Shown here: positions 1-6,190 of the stretch, in pieces
Position numbering within the stretch: the stretch's first letter is position 1
Layout: every line of letters starts with the position of its first letter
Origin: Candidatus Bathyarchaeota archaeon
GTDB taxonomy: Archaea > Thermoproteota > Bathyarchaeia > 40CM-2-53-6
DNA length: 10,313 nt
Assembly: GCA_005883695.1 (NCBI GenBank)
Contig: VBBV01000054.1
Coordinates: 1-10,313, forward strand
Direction of reading: 5' to 3'
Notes under the pieces: generated by a model
Databases searched by the model: none
Seen by the model: only the letters and a program-made list of their open reading frames with translations
Told to the model about the DNA's origin: nothing
Translations under genes and position numbers: made by a program

Positions 1-1
1 A

Positions 2-34
2 GAAGCACGCATGAGGCACGGGGCCTTCAAATAA
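2..34 (+). CDS. possible C-terminal end of an upstream gene (partial)
   Basis: The first bases read in frame 2 as EARMRHGAFK followed by a TAA stop at 32-34, which looks like the basic tail of a protein starting outside the window. Only ten codons are visible, so no family can be named and the frame could be open by chance. The gap to the next start is 34 bases, compatible with an operon continuing into the GTPase gene. Confidence 0.3.
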   Translation, partial: EARMRHGAFK

Positions 35-68
35 GCGCCAGCCGTGATTCTAGGGTAAGTCTTCTCAG

Positions 69-1154
69 ATGCGGACCCTCATAGCGGAATGTAAGATTCC
101 CTCGGCTCCCTCCCGGTACGAGGAGGTTGAGACCATGGCCGAGAGCATAGGCTACGAGGTAATCGACACTATCGTCCAGCACCGCAAAAACCTCCACCAC
201 ACCTACTGCATCGGACCCGGAAAGCTGGAAGAAATCAAAATGCTCGTCGCCGAAAACGACATCGAAGCTGTCGTCTTCGCCAATACCCTCCCTAGCGCTC
301 AGGTCTTCAAGATCCAGCGGGTCCTCGGTGGAACAGACATCAAAGTAATCGACCGCAACCTCCTGATCCTGGAGGTCTTCGACAAGCGTGCCATGACCAA
401 AGAAGCAAAACTACAGATCGCGCTCGCCAAGCTCCGCTACACATTCTCTTGGGGCAGAGAGTTCCTCCGGCTCGAAGACGAGAGAACGGCCAAGAAGCGG
501 ATCGCGAACATGGAGAACGAACTGAGAGATCTCTACTCGAAAAAGAACCTGCTCAGAGACCACCGGCGCGAACGAGGCTTCCCCATAGTCGCCCTCGCCG
601 GCTATACACAGAGCGGGAAGACCACGTTCTTCAATCGCATGTCCGCCGAACATAAAGACACAGGGCTGGGACCTTTCACTACTCTGTCCACGTTCGCGAG
701 AAGAATTGACCAGAACAATGGTGGCGATAATTTCAGCTTCATACTCATCGACTCCATCGGCTTCATCGAAGACATGCACCCAACAATCCTCAAAGCGTTC
801 AACACAACCCTCGGCGAGATATCGAACGCGGATCTAATCCTCCTGTTCGTCGATATCAGTGAGGACCTAGAGTCAGTCTTCAGAAAACTCACGGCCTCGA
901 AAGAGATTCTGACCAAGATAGCTTCCAAAGTTCCTCTGGTCATTTGCGCAAACAAAACCGATCTTTGCAACGACGAACGACTTGAGGAGGGGAAGAAACT
1001 GATCTCCCGAACATTCGAAGGCGCTCCACTCGTCGAGCTGAGCGCGTTGAAAGGAAACAATACCAAAGAGGTTGTAAACCAGGCCTACCAGCATCTAAAC
1101 GGCGCCACCTCCATTGCACCAAGCAGTTCTCTAGATCTGCATTCCTCTCCATAG
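69..1154 (+). CDS. hflX: HflX-family GTPase (ribosome-associated)
   Basis: 361-residue GTP-binding protein of the HflX branch of the Obg-HflX superfamily, whose members bind the large ribosomal subunit and act in ribosome recycling or rescue. The N-terminal HflX domain covers about residues 1-125, including the HxTYxIGPGKLEEI segment near 44-56 and the DRNLLILEVFDKRA segment near 95-108. A helical linker (about 130-168) leads to the G domain. Visible motifs are the P-loop GYTQSGKT (178-185), the switch I region PFTTLSTFAR (202-211), G3 as DSIGFI (228-233), G4 NKTD (295-298) and G5 SA (325-326). Oddity: the glycine-rich G-x-GE loop usual before the linker is not recognisable and is replaced by WGREFLRLEDERTAKKRI. 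The ATG at 69 gives a family-like N terminus, and I see no convincing Shine-Dalgarno. Family assignment is secure; the exact cellular role in archaea is inferred. Confidence 0.9.
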   Translation: MRTLIAECKIPSAPSRYEEVETMAESIGYEVIDTIVQHRKNLHHTYCIGPGKLEEIKMLVAENDIEAVVFANTLPSAQVFKIQRVLGGTDIKVIDRNLLILEVFDKRAMTKEAKLQIALAKLRYTFSWGREFLRLEDERTAKKRIANMENELRDLYSKKNLLRDHRRERGFPIVALAGYTQSGKTTFFNRMSAEHKDTGLGPFTTLSTFARRIDQNNGGDNFSFILIDSIGFIEDMHPTILKAFNTTLGEISNADLILLFVDISEDLESVFRKLTASKEILTKIASKVPLVICANKTDLCNDERLEEGKKLISRTFEGAPLVELSALKGNNTKEVVNQAYQHLNGATSIAPSSSLDLHSSP

Positions 1155-1170
1155 TAGATCCCGAGAAATC

Positions 1171-1180
1171 CTAAAATTCT
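1171..1180 (+). promoter_or_regulatory. possible TATA box for the AbrB/PhoU gene
   Basis: The 59-base gap after the GTPase gene contains CTAAAATTCT, the only strongly A/T run there. At the usual archaeal spacing it would start a transcript about 10-15 bases before the GTG start at 1214. This is a weak match, offered only because no Shine-Dalgarno explains the start. Confidence 0.25.
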
Positions 1181-1213
1181 TCAATGCTGTTAGTAGAAGA
1201 TGGGATGTTCTAA

Positions 1214-2182
1214 GTGGAATTAAGGAAACTTCAACGAACACCAGATGGAACCTACCTCGTCACCATACCCAAAGCGTGGGCCAAACGCGTCGGACTCGAC
1301 CAAGGGTCCATCGTTTCCTACGAAGAACGACAAGACGGGAGACTCCTCCTATCCCCGAGAATTGACGAGGAAAGGCCCCCTCTCGAAGTCATACTGGAAG
1401 CATCTCCCTTCGTCAGACGAGAGATCATCGAACGATACCTTCTCGGATACGACATAATCCGCATCCAATCCAAAGACAGCTTGTCCCCCGAGACAAGAGA
1501 CGAAGTCCGCAAAACCACCAAACGCCTCGTTGGTCTGGAGGTGTTAGAAGAGGATGCGAAGAAGATCGTCCTACAATGCCTGATGGAACCTTCACTTCTC
1601 AACCCCGAACGCATCCTCCGACGGCTAGAAATGCTGTCCATGCCCATGCAAATAGACGCAGTCCAAGCCTTCGTCGAATCCAACACCGAACTTGCCAACG
1701 GAGTGGTTGAGAGAGATGAGGAAGTGGACAGATGGTACTTCCTCTTGGTCCGACTCGTCAGAGCGGCGATCGCCGATACGTATCTCCTTGAGAAGATTAA
1801 AGTCTCCTCAGTGGACTGCCTAGACTTTCGGCTCTTGGCAAGCTATATCGAAACGTTCGCCGACTACTCAGTAACCGTTGCAGAGAACACTCAAGACAAG
1901 GTTCCCGTTCCAAAGGAGCAACAGGTCCTGTTTCAGAAGATCGGAGCCTCAGTGAATACGATGTACAAGGATGCCGTCGGGTCCGTCCTCTCACGAGACC
2001 TCAAGCTGGCCTCGTCCGTAAGTCCGAGATTCAAAGAGACAAAGAAGATTCTAGCGGAGGCTGAGACAAGCATCGCGAAAGCTCCGCGTCCCATGGTTAA
2101 CCATCTCGTCGCAGCGCTCATAGCCCTCAATAGAATGTGCGAGGTCTCCGTTGACATATCAGACCTCACCATCACAAGGTAG
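1214..2182 (+). CDS. AbrB/SpoVT-PhoU domain phosphate-type transcriptional regulator
   Basis: 322-residue protein with an N-terminal SpoVT/AbrB swapped-hairpin DNA-binding domain (about residues 1-50). The signature is RTPDGTYLVTIPKAWAKRVGLDQGSIV, close to the usual GGSYVVTIPKEWAKKLGL pattern. After a linker, two helical PhoU-like repeats occupy roughly 110-320. Such fusions are common in archaea and are usually annotated as phosphate uptake regulators; PhoU proteins elsewhere control the Pst transporter and phosphate signalling. No pst genes are in the window, so the phosphate link rests on family knowledge only. The start is GTG at 1214: the AbrB domain begins within the first few residues, so little can be missing. 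It lies 59 bases after the GTPase gene on the same strand and may be co-transcribed or have its own weak promoter. Confidence 0.85.
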   Translation: MELRKLQRTPDGTYLVTIPKAWAKRVGLDQGSIVSYEERQDGRLLLSPRIDEERPPLEVILEASPFVRREIIERYLLGYDIIRIQSKDSLSPETRDEVRKTTKRLVGLEVLEEDAKKIVLQCLMEPSLLNPERILRRLEMLSMPMQIDAVQAFVESNTELANGVVERDEEVDRWYFLLVRLVRAAIADTYLLEKIKVSSVDCLDFRLLASYIETFADYSVTVAENTQDKVPVPKEQQVLFQKIGASVNTMYKDAVGSVLSRDLKLASSVSPRFKETKKILAEAETSIAKAPRPMVNHLVAALIALNRMCEVSVDISDLTITR

Positions 2183-2223
2183 GCCTCGAGTTCGCGATAA
2201 CTGGATAAGCCACCATCACCCGT

Positions 2224-2234
2224 TAGACGGTCTA
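2224..2234. repeat. short palindrome in the leader of the DP1 gene
   Basis: TAGAC-G-GTCTA is a perfect 5-bp inverted repeat around one base. It lies in the 119-base gap between the AbrB/PhoU gene and the DP1 gene. It could be a protein site or part of the upstream gene's 3' end. It is short enough to be chance. Confidence 0.25.
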
Positions 2235-2283
2235 GAAGGGTCGCTAGCTGTCTGAAGAAAGGAAGAGGGCAATCGGCACCATA

Positions 2284-2308
2284 CTGGAAGCAGGTTTCCA
2301 GATGGAAA
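2284..2308. promoter_or_regulatory. TGGAA/TTCCA inverted half-sites across the DP1 start codon
   Basis: Three alternating half-sites occur in 25 bases: CTGGAA at 2284-2289, TTTCCA at 2295-2300 and TGGAAA at 2303-2308. The first pair forms a perfect 6-bp inverted repeat with a 6-base spacer (CTGGAA, 2284-2289, and TTCCAG, 2296-2301). The second pair forms TTTCCA-GA-TGGAAA and covers the ATG at 2302. The core resembles the dyad of archaeal origin recognition boxes, but no G-run follows. A role in regulating the polymerase gene is inference. Confidence 0.35.
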
Positions 2309-3756
2309 GCGACGCCTTCAAGGCCCTCCTGGAAATCAGCGCTACCAGTCAGCTCGACCCACTTGTGAAAGAGGTTCTTCGGGTCGCCGGAACTGTAGAA
2401 CCGCGCCCCGCGTCAATTAACAGAGACCTCGTTCTCAGGGCCGCCGAACACCTGGACATTCCCGGAAGGAACTTGGAGACAGAACATGCTGGATTAGCGC
2501 ATAGGCACCGTTTTGCGGAGGCTCTTGAATCTCAACTAGAAGTCGTCTCGGACCCCACAGGCAAACTCGGAACCACCGGTGCCTTCGATGATTTTCTCCA
2601 CTACTTCAGAAACCGTTTCGATAAGATGAGCTTGCTCTTCAGGCAGAGAATGGACACGCGAAACGCTGGGACCATTTCTGATACGTTGTCAGGCGGCTCA
2701 AATGGGCGAGGTCGTTTCATCTGCATGGTTCTCGACAAGAGAGAGAAGGGCGATCGGATCTTTCTGACAGTTGACGACTATGAGGATGAAGCCACTGTCC
2801 TCGTCGGCCGGCAGAACCCTACAGTATACGAAATGGCGAGGAAGATAGTCAGGGACCAGGTTATCTTCATCCAGGCCCGGAAGAGTGCGGGGCCCCTGCT
2901 GATTGCCGAAAGTATCGTTCTCCCGGAGATTCCGGATAGAAAGCCGGCGCACGCCAGCGAGGAGGTCTACGTCGCCCTAATATCCGATGTTCATGTTGGG
3001 AGCAAGGTGTTTCTCGAGAACGAGTTCCGCAGGGTTCTAAGCTGGTTGAAAGGGGAGATCGGGACCCCGAACCAGCGTGAGATCGCAGAAAGAGTGAAGT
3101 ACGTTCTGATCGGGGGCGACCTAGTTGACGGAATCGGAGTCTATCCTCGTCAAGAGGTGGACTTGGCTGTTCCGGACATATACGAGCAGTATCGTTTGGC
3201 AGCGAAGTTCGTTGGCGAGATTCCAGAGTACATGGATGTAATTTTGATACCTGGAAACCATGATGCAGTTCGTCAGGCCCTGCCGCAGCCTTCTATTCCG
3301 AAGGATTTCGCTGGACCTGTATACGATTCCCGGAAGATTATCTCGCTAGGGGATCCAGCGGAGGTCCGCTTGCACGGGGTCCACTTTCTGCTCTACCATG
3401 GAACTAGCCTGATGGATATTCTGAGCGGGGTCCCTGGGCTCGACTATCAGCGTCCAGTGGAGGTCATGGAGTACCAGTTACGAGCCCGGCATCTATCTCC
3501 GGAGTATGGGAAAATGACGCCGATTGGTCCCGAGCAGGAGGATTTCCTGGTAGTGGAACGGGTCCCGGACGTCTTCACTTCCGGACACATTCACGTTTCG
3601 GGTGCAGGCGTGTACAGGGGAACAACGATAGTGAACAGCGGCGCGTGGCAAGGGCAGACTGACTATCAGAAACGGATGGGTTTAGTTCCTAAGCCTGGAA
3701 TCCTTCCCGTTGTTAACCTGAAGACCCTTGATGTCAAGATGATCAACTTCCAGTGA
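2302..3756 (+). CDS. polB: DNA polymerase D small subunit DP1 (3'-5' exonuclease)
   Basis: 484-residue small subunit of archaeal PolD, the replicative polymerase of most archaea outside Thermoprotei. DP1 supplies the Mre11-like 3'-5' proofreading nuclease and contacts DP2 and PCNA. The N-terminal part (1-110) is helical and includes the DDFLHYFRNRFDKM region. An OB-fold follows (about 115-210), then a calcineurin-like phosphoesterase domain (about 220-484). All expected metal ligands are visible: DVH (229-231), GGDLVDG (271-277), GNHD (318-321), YHG (365-367) and SGHIHVSG (427-434). Proofreading is therefore probably active, unlike in the degenerate eukaryotic B subunits. The length is at the short end of the family because the N-terminal linker is compact. 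The large subunit DP2 is not in the window. The ATG at 2302 lacks a clear Shine-Dalgarno and is embedded in an inverted repeat. Confidence 0.95.
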   Translation: MESDAFKALLEISATSQLDPLVKEVLRVAGTVEPRPASINRDLVLRAAEHLDIPGRNLETEHAGLAHRHRFAEALESQLEVVSDPTGKLGTTGAFDDFLHYFRNRFDKMSLLFRQRMDTRNAGTISDTLSGGSNGRGRFICMVLDKREKGDRIFLTVDDYEDEATVLVGRQNPTVYEMARKIVRDQVIFIQARKSAGPLLIAESIVLPEIPDRKPAHASEEVYVALISDVHVGSKVFLENEFRRVLSWLKGEIGTPNQREIAERVKYVLIGGDLVDGIGVYPRQEVDLAVPDIYEQYRLAAKFVGEIPEYMDVILIPGNHDAVRQALPQPSIPKDFAGPVYDSRKIISLGDPAEVRLHGVHFLLYHGTSLMDILSGVPGLDYQRPVEVMEYQLRARHLSPEYGKMTPIGPEQEDFLVVERVPDVFTSGHIHVSGAGVYRGTTIVNSGAWQGQTDYQKRMGLVPKPGILPVVNLKTLDVKMINFQ

Positions 3757-3830
3757 TCCTACCTGACCCTCGACCGTTTGAGAACAGATTCTAACCTCTG
3801 CATAGTGGGCATACTGGGAGAAGACACCTA

Positions 3831-3857
3831 CCCCCACCCCACGGTTTCCACTGCAAG
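3831..3857 (-). promoter_or_regulatory. origin-recognition-box-like element (left)
   Basis: Read on the minus strand from 3857, the sequence is GCAGTGGAAACCGTGGGG followed by TGGGGG. It has the half-dyad CAGTGGAAAC and the downstream G-run that archaeal Orc1/Cdc6 proteins recognise. This is the best box match in the window. The assignment rests on memory of the consensus and was not scored against a matrix. Confidence 0.6.
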
Positions 3858-3862
3858 TACCC

Positions 3863-3904
3863 AACTTACTGGGAGTGTTATTACAACTTTTGAAAACTTA
3901 CTGG
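3863..3904 (+). repeat. AACTTACTGG direct repeat inside the A+T-rich segment
   Basis: AACTTACTGG occurs at 3863-3872 and again at 3895-3904, a 32-base period (about three helical turns). The first copy is followed by GAG, giving ACTGGGAG, which also occurs at 3813-3820. Immediately after the second copy, GCAAG-GTTAA-CTTGC (3904-3918) forms an inverted repeat. These may be extra initiator or accessory-protein sites. Confidence 0.4.
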
Positions 3905-4020
3905 CAAGGTTAACTTGCATCCTAACGATTTATGTGGATCTGTACATTTTCCGGCACTAATTCGTCTCAGATTCTGTACTTGGTAAAAGATTGAATTTTC
4001 TTGACGAGGCTCCTTCATGT

Positions 4021-4041
4021 CTCCAGAGGAAGGAGAGGGGT
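4021..4041 (+). promoter_or_regulatory. origin-recognition-box-like element (right)
   Basis: The plus strand reads CTCCAGAGGAAGGAGAGGGG followed by T. The arrangement of CTCCA, GAGGAA and a GGGGT tail resembles crenarchaeal origin recognition boxes. It points away from the A+T-rich segment, opposite to the left element. The dyad is imperfect, so it is a weaker match than the left box. Confidence 0.45.
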
Positions 4042-4057
4042 ACGGGTCCCCGATCTG

Positions 4058-4477
4058 CTACTCGCCAATTAGTTGAACAATGACAGTTCTGTCTCGTGGT
4101 CTAACGTCGAGTTCTAGAAAGACGATTTGCTGCCAAGTTCCTAAAGCCAATTTCTTGTCTAGAAATGGCACTGACAAGTCCGGTCCTATCATGGACGCTC
4201 TAATGTGTGAATGTCCGTTGCCATCATGCCAACGATTCTCATGGTCGTAAGGCGCCTCCTTGGGGGCGAATCTTTCAAGGGCTATAGGGAAATCGGTCAA
4301 AAGTCCCGGCTCATATTCGATTGTGGTTAGGGCTCCGGTTGATCCGGGCACGAACAGAGCGGCAACTCCGTTTTTCAGCTTGGAAGAATCAATTATTCTC
4401 TGGGTCTTGTCGGTGATGTCAAGAATTTCTCCTTCGCGGTGGGTCCGAAACCTCAACTCTTGAGACTCGACGGTCAT
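4058..4477 (-). CDS. yjbQ: YjbQ/UPF0047 family protein
   Basis: 139-residue member of the UPF0047/YjbQ family, a compact single-domain fold widespread in bacteria and archaea. A weak, secondary thiamin phosphate synthase activity has been attributed to it, and its main role is unsettled. Family hallmarks are GVAALFVPGSTGALTTIEYEPGLLTD (37-62), the histidine-rich WHDGNGHSHIRASMIGP (83-99) and LGTWQQIVFLELDVRPRDRTVIVQ near the C terminus. The length equals the usual 130-140 residues when the ATG at 4477 is taken. An upstream extension in the same frame overlaps pyrI and has no family similarity. GGGGAG precedes the ATG closely, and an A/T-rich TTCTTAATTCC lies about 27 bases upstream on this strand. 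It diverges from pyrI and converges on the DP1 gene across the candidate origin. Confidence 0.9.
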   Translation of the reverse strand: MTVESQELRFRTHREGEILDITDKTQRIIDSSKLKNGVAALFVPGSTGALTTIEYEPGLLTDFPIALERFAPKEAPYDHENRWHDGNGHSHIRASMIGPDLSVPFLDKKLALGTWQQIVFLELDVRPRDRTVIVQLIGE

Positions 4478-4501
4478 GATCTCCCCGTATGTTTCGGGCA
4501 A

Positions 4502-4514
4502 GGAATTAAGAATG
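4502..4514. promoter_or_regulatory. A/T-rich promoter core between yjbQ and pyrI
   Basis: GGAATTAAGAATG is the only A/T-rich stretch in the short divergent gap. On the minus strand it sits near -27 relative to the yjbQ ATG at 4477. On the plus strand it would start a transcript around 4534, just before the TTG at 4547. One near-symmetrical box may serve both genes. Confidence 0.35.
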
Positions 4515-4546
4515 AAACCTAGCCCTTGCCTGACAGGTCCAAGGTC

Positions 4547-5020
4547 TTGTCCAAGGGAACCGGCCCCAAAGAGCTCTACGTAAAGAAAATCCGTAACGGA
4601 ACAGTTATCGACCATATTTTGGCCGGCCATGCGCTGGACGTGCTCAAGATTCTAGGAATACACGGTGGCGAAGGACACATTGTGAGTGTTGCGATGAACG
4701 TGACATCGAAGAAGCAGAACAAGAAGGATATCGTCAAGGTCGAGAATCGAGAGCTCAAGCCCGGTGAAGTGGACAAGATAGCCTTGATCGCTCCCAGCGC
4801 GACCATCAGCATCATTCGAGATTACGAGATAGCTGAGAAGACGAGGGTTAAGCTGCCTGATTCTATCAGGGGAATCGTTCGGTGTTCAAATCCTGCGTGC
4901 GTTTCGAATGCCGAGCCTGTTGAGCCAAAGTTTACCGTGGAAAGACAGGACCCTCTTCGACTTCGCTGCTACTACTGCGTTCGGATAATGGAGAAGACCG
5001 ATGTTCTCAAGCAATTCTAG
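4547..5020 (+). CDS. pyrI: aspartate carbamoyltransferase regulatory chain
   Basis: Regulatory chain of aspartate transcarbamoylase. It binds nucleotide effectors and holds the catalytic PyrB trimers together in pyrimidine biosynthesis. The nucleotide-binding domain shows [16 protein letters not shown], then [26 protein letters not shown] and [20 protein letters not shown]. The C-terminal zinc domain keeps all four cysteines as CSNPAC and CYYC (113, 118, 141, 144 in this numbering). The start is uncertain: no ATG or GTG is available. TTG at 4526 gives 164 residues with no ribosome site. TTG at 4547 gives 157 residues, is preceded by AGGTCCAAGGTC and fits the family N terminus better. No pyrB adjoins it in the window. 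It leads a likely operon with the DNA glycosylase and ATPase F genes. Confidence 0.93.
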   Translation: MSKGTGPKELYVKKIRNGTVIDHILAGHALDVLKILGIHGGEGHIVSVAMNVTSKKQNKKDIVKVENRELKPGEVDKIALIAPSATISIIRDYEIAEKTRVKLPDSIRGIVRCSNPACVSNAEPVEPKFTVERQDPLRLRCYYCVRIMEKTDVLKQF

Positions 5021-5036
5021 CATAGAACTCTCACCG

Positions 5037-5687
5037 ATGGAGCATGAAAAGGCGATTCAAGAGCTACAAACACTCTATAATGAAAAACGCAATGCTATTC
5101 ATGAGCGTCTGCAAGAATTCAAAGAAATTCTTGATCGCAATGATGGCGACATCTTTGCTGAACTCTGCTTCTGCCTGCTAACGCCGCAGTCGTCTGCGAA
5201 AACTTGCTGGGCTGCAGTGTCCCGGCTCAAGGCGCGGAGCCTTCTCTTGAAAGGAGAGGCCAACGAGATTCAACCGCAACTAAATGACGTCCGGTTCGGC
5301 GACACTAAGGCGAAGTACATTGTCGAGGCCAGAGCAACGTTCACCAAAGATGGCAAGCTCTACCTGAAGTCCCATCTTTCTAGTTTCGCAAACTTGTTCG
5401 AGCTTCGCGAGTGGATGGCCGAGAATGTGAAGGGATTAGGGTACAAGGAGGCCAGTCATTTCCTCAGGAATGTCGGGCTCGGAGAGGAATTTGCTATCCT
5501 CGATAGGCATATTCTGCGAAACCTCAAGAGGCTGGAGGTTATCTCTGAGGTGCCGGTTTCGATCACGAAGAAGCGTTATCTGGAGATCGAGGAGAAGCTT
5601 CGACGTTTCTCGCGAGAGATAGGAATACCGTTGGCTGATATTGATCTCTTGTTCTGGTCGCGCGAAACAGGCTGGATATTCAAGTAG
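5037..5687 (+). CDS. ogg: N-glycosylase/DNA lyase, archaeal Ogg2 type (8-oxoguanine repair)
   Basis: 216-residue 8-oxoguanine DNA glycosylase with AP-lyase activity, of the Ogg2 class (the Methanocaldococcus jannaschii type), acting in base excision repair. Characteristic sequences are DIFAELCFCLLTPQSSAKTCW near the N terminus and the helix-hairpin-helix VKGLGYKEASHFLRNVG with catalytic lysine 137. ILDRHILRNL follows, with the GPD aspartate 156, then the family C terminus ITKKRYLEIEEKL and DLLFWSRETGWIFK ending in lysine. The ATG at 5037 gives the family length and begins 16 bases after pyrI stops. An in-frame ATG at 5001 would add 12 unremarkable residues and overlap pyrI by 20 bases. Neither start has a clear Shine-Dalgarno. 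Confidence 0.93.
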   Translation: MEHEKAIQELQTLYNEKRNAIHERLQEFKEILDRNDGDIFAELCFCLLTPQSSAKTCWAAVSRLKARSLLLKGEANEIQPQLNDVRFGDTKAKYIVEARATFTKDGKLYLKSHLSSFANLFELREWMAENVKGLGYKEASHFLRNVGLGEEFAILDRHILRNLKRLEVISEVPVSITKKRYLEIEEKLRRFSREIGIPLADIDLLFWSRETGWIFK

Positions 5688-5716
5688 GCAGATGAGCTAC
5701 GGGAAAGATTGGTGTT

Positions 5717-6019
5717 ATGGCGGACAAGGAGACAGCGATCTACTTCAAGCTCGGCGGGGTCAAGAACAGCTGGGTCGTAAAATCGGAGGACGAAGCTGTC
5801 AAGACCTTTGAGGACATCAAGAGCAAACAGACCGTCTCCCTCGTCATCGTTACCGACACCGTGTTCGATTGGATCAAGGACAAGGTTGGACAGGGCAAGA
5901 AGGAGATCGAACTCCCACTGGTCGTGTCGATTCCAACAAGACGTGGCGGCAAGTCCCAAGTTGACCTCTTAGCTGATCTGATCAAGAGAACTGTGGGCGT
6001 AGAAATCAGGGTCCAATAG
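5717..6019 (+). CDS. atpF: A-type (V-type) ATP synthase subunit F
   Basis: 100-residue protein matching the small Rossmann-like subunit F of archaeal A-type ATP synthases. Subunit F sits in the central stalk with subunit D and couples ring rotation to the catalytic head. Family-like segments are FKLGGVKNSWVV (10-21), VSLVIVTDTVFDWIKDKV near 40-57, ELPLVVSIPTRRG near 65-77 and the C-terminal LIKRTVGVEI. Length is normal. The ATG at 5717 is preceded by GGTG and lies 29 bases after the glycosylase gene. Oddity: no other ATPase subunit gene is in the 10 kb, although subunit F genes usually lie in an atp cluster. A stand-alone homologue with another role cannot be excluded. Confidence 0.8.
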   Translation: MADKETAIYFKLGGVKNSWVVKSEDEAVKTFEDIKSKQTVSLVIVTDTVFDWIKDKVGQGKKEIELPLVVSIPTRRGGKSQVDLLADLIKRTVGVEIRVQ

Positions 6020-6035
6020 CAAAGCATCAGCAAGA

Positions 6036-6173
6036 TCGCCCATTATCAGCCCCGATCCCGAATCTGGGACAATTCCCTAGACTCTCCCGAAATTCGTTCG
6101 GAATTGTCCGCTTCTTTCCAAGTCCATCCGAACCCAGAATTGCGCCCTGAATTGCCAGACTCGCCCATTATCA
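6036..6173 (+). repeat. 13-bp direct repeat TCGCCCATTATCA, two copies
   Basis: Perfect copies lie at 6036-6048 and 6161-6173, near the two ends of the first half of the cdc6 leader. A 13-bp exact repeat within 140 bases is unlikely by chance. The flanks differ, so this looks like a repeated protein-binding site rather than a recent duplication. Confidence 0.6.
6067..6109. repeat. 10-bp inverted repeat GGACAATTCC / GGAATTGTCC
   Basis: GGACAATTCC at 6067-6076 is the exact reverse complement of GGAATTGTCC at 6100-6109, with 23 bases between. GAATTG recurs twice more within 45 bases. It could be a cooperative operator, or an RNA stem if the transcript starts upstream. Confidence 0.5.
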
Positions 6174-6190
6174 CCGCCAGACAGGAAATG

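Larger units (their letters stand above)
3757..4057. other. oriC: candidate chromosomal replication origin (oriC) between convergent genes
   Basis: This 301-base gap lies between the 3' ends of two converging genes, so it needs no promoter. It contains two sequences resembling origin recognition boxes in opposite orientation (3831-3857 on the minus strand, 4021-4041 on the plus strand). They flank an A+T-rich segment: about 63 % A+T over 3876-4020 by my count, with 20 of 25 bases A or T at 3876-3900. Within that segment are a 10-bp direct repeat and a GCAAG/CTTGC inverted repeat. The DP1 gene abuts it and the orc1/cdc6 gene is 2.2 kb away. Inverted boxes around an unwinding element are characteristic of archaeal origins. 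I see no coding pattern here; the open frames crossing it are short and composition-driven. Confidence 0.6.

Noticed and set aside
602..1066. 154-residue minus-strand frame inside the GTPase gene
   Set aside because: It is antisense to the GTPase motifs and has the serine-rich composition of a shadow frame.
3682..3864. 60-residue minus-strand frame overlapping the end of DP1
   Set aside because: It is antisense to the conserved DP1 C terminus and shows no protein-like pattern.
3778..3960. 60-residue plus-strand frame in the gap after DP1
   Set aside because: It lacks a good start or ribosome site, resembles no family, and covers the origin-box and A+T-rich elements.
4037..4051. GGGG-tacgggt-CCCC hairpin as a terminator for yjbQ
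   Set aside because: The stem is only 4 bp, with no T-run, and is better explained as the G-run of the right origin-box-like element.
4478..4630. N-terminal extension of yjbQ on the minus strand
   Set aside because: The extra 51 residues run antisense through the start of pyrI and match nothing. The ATG at 4477 gives the normal family length.
5576..5959. 127-residue minus-strand frame across ogg and atpF
   Set aside because: It is antisense to two well-supported genes.
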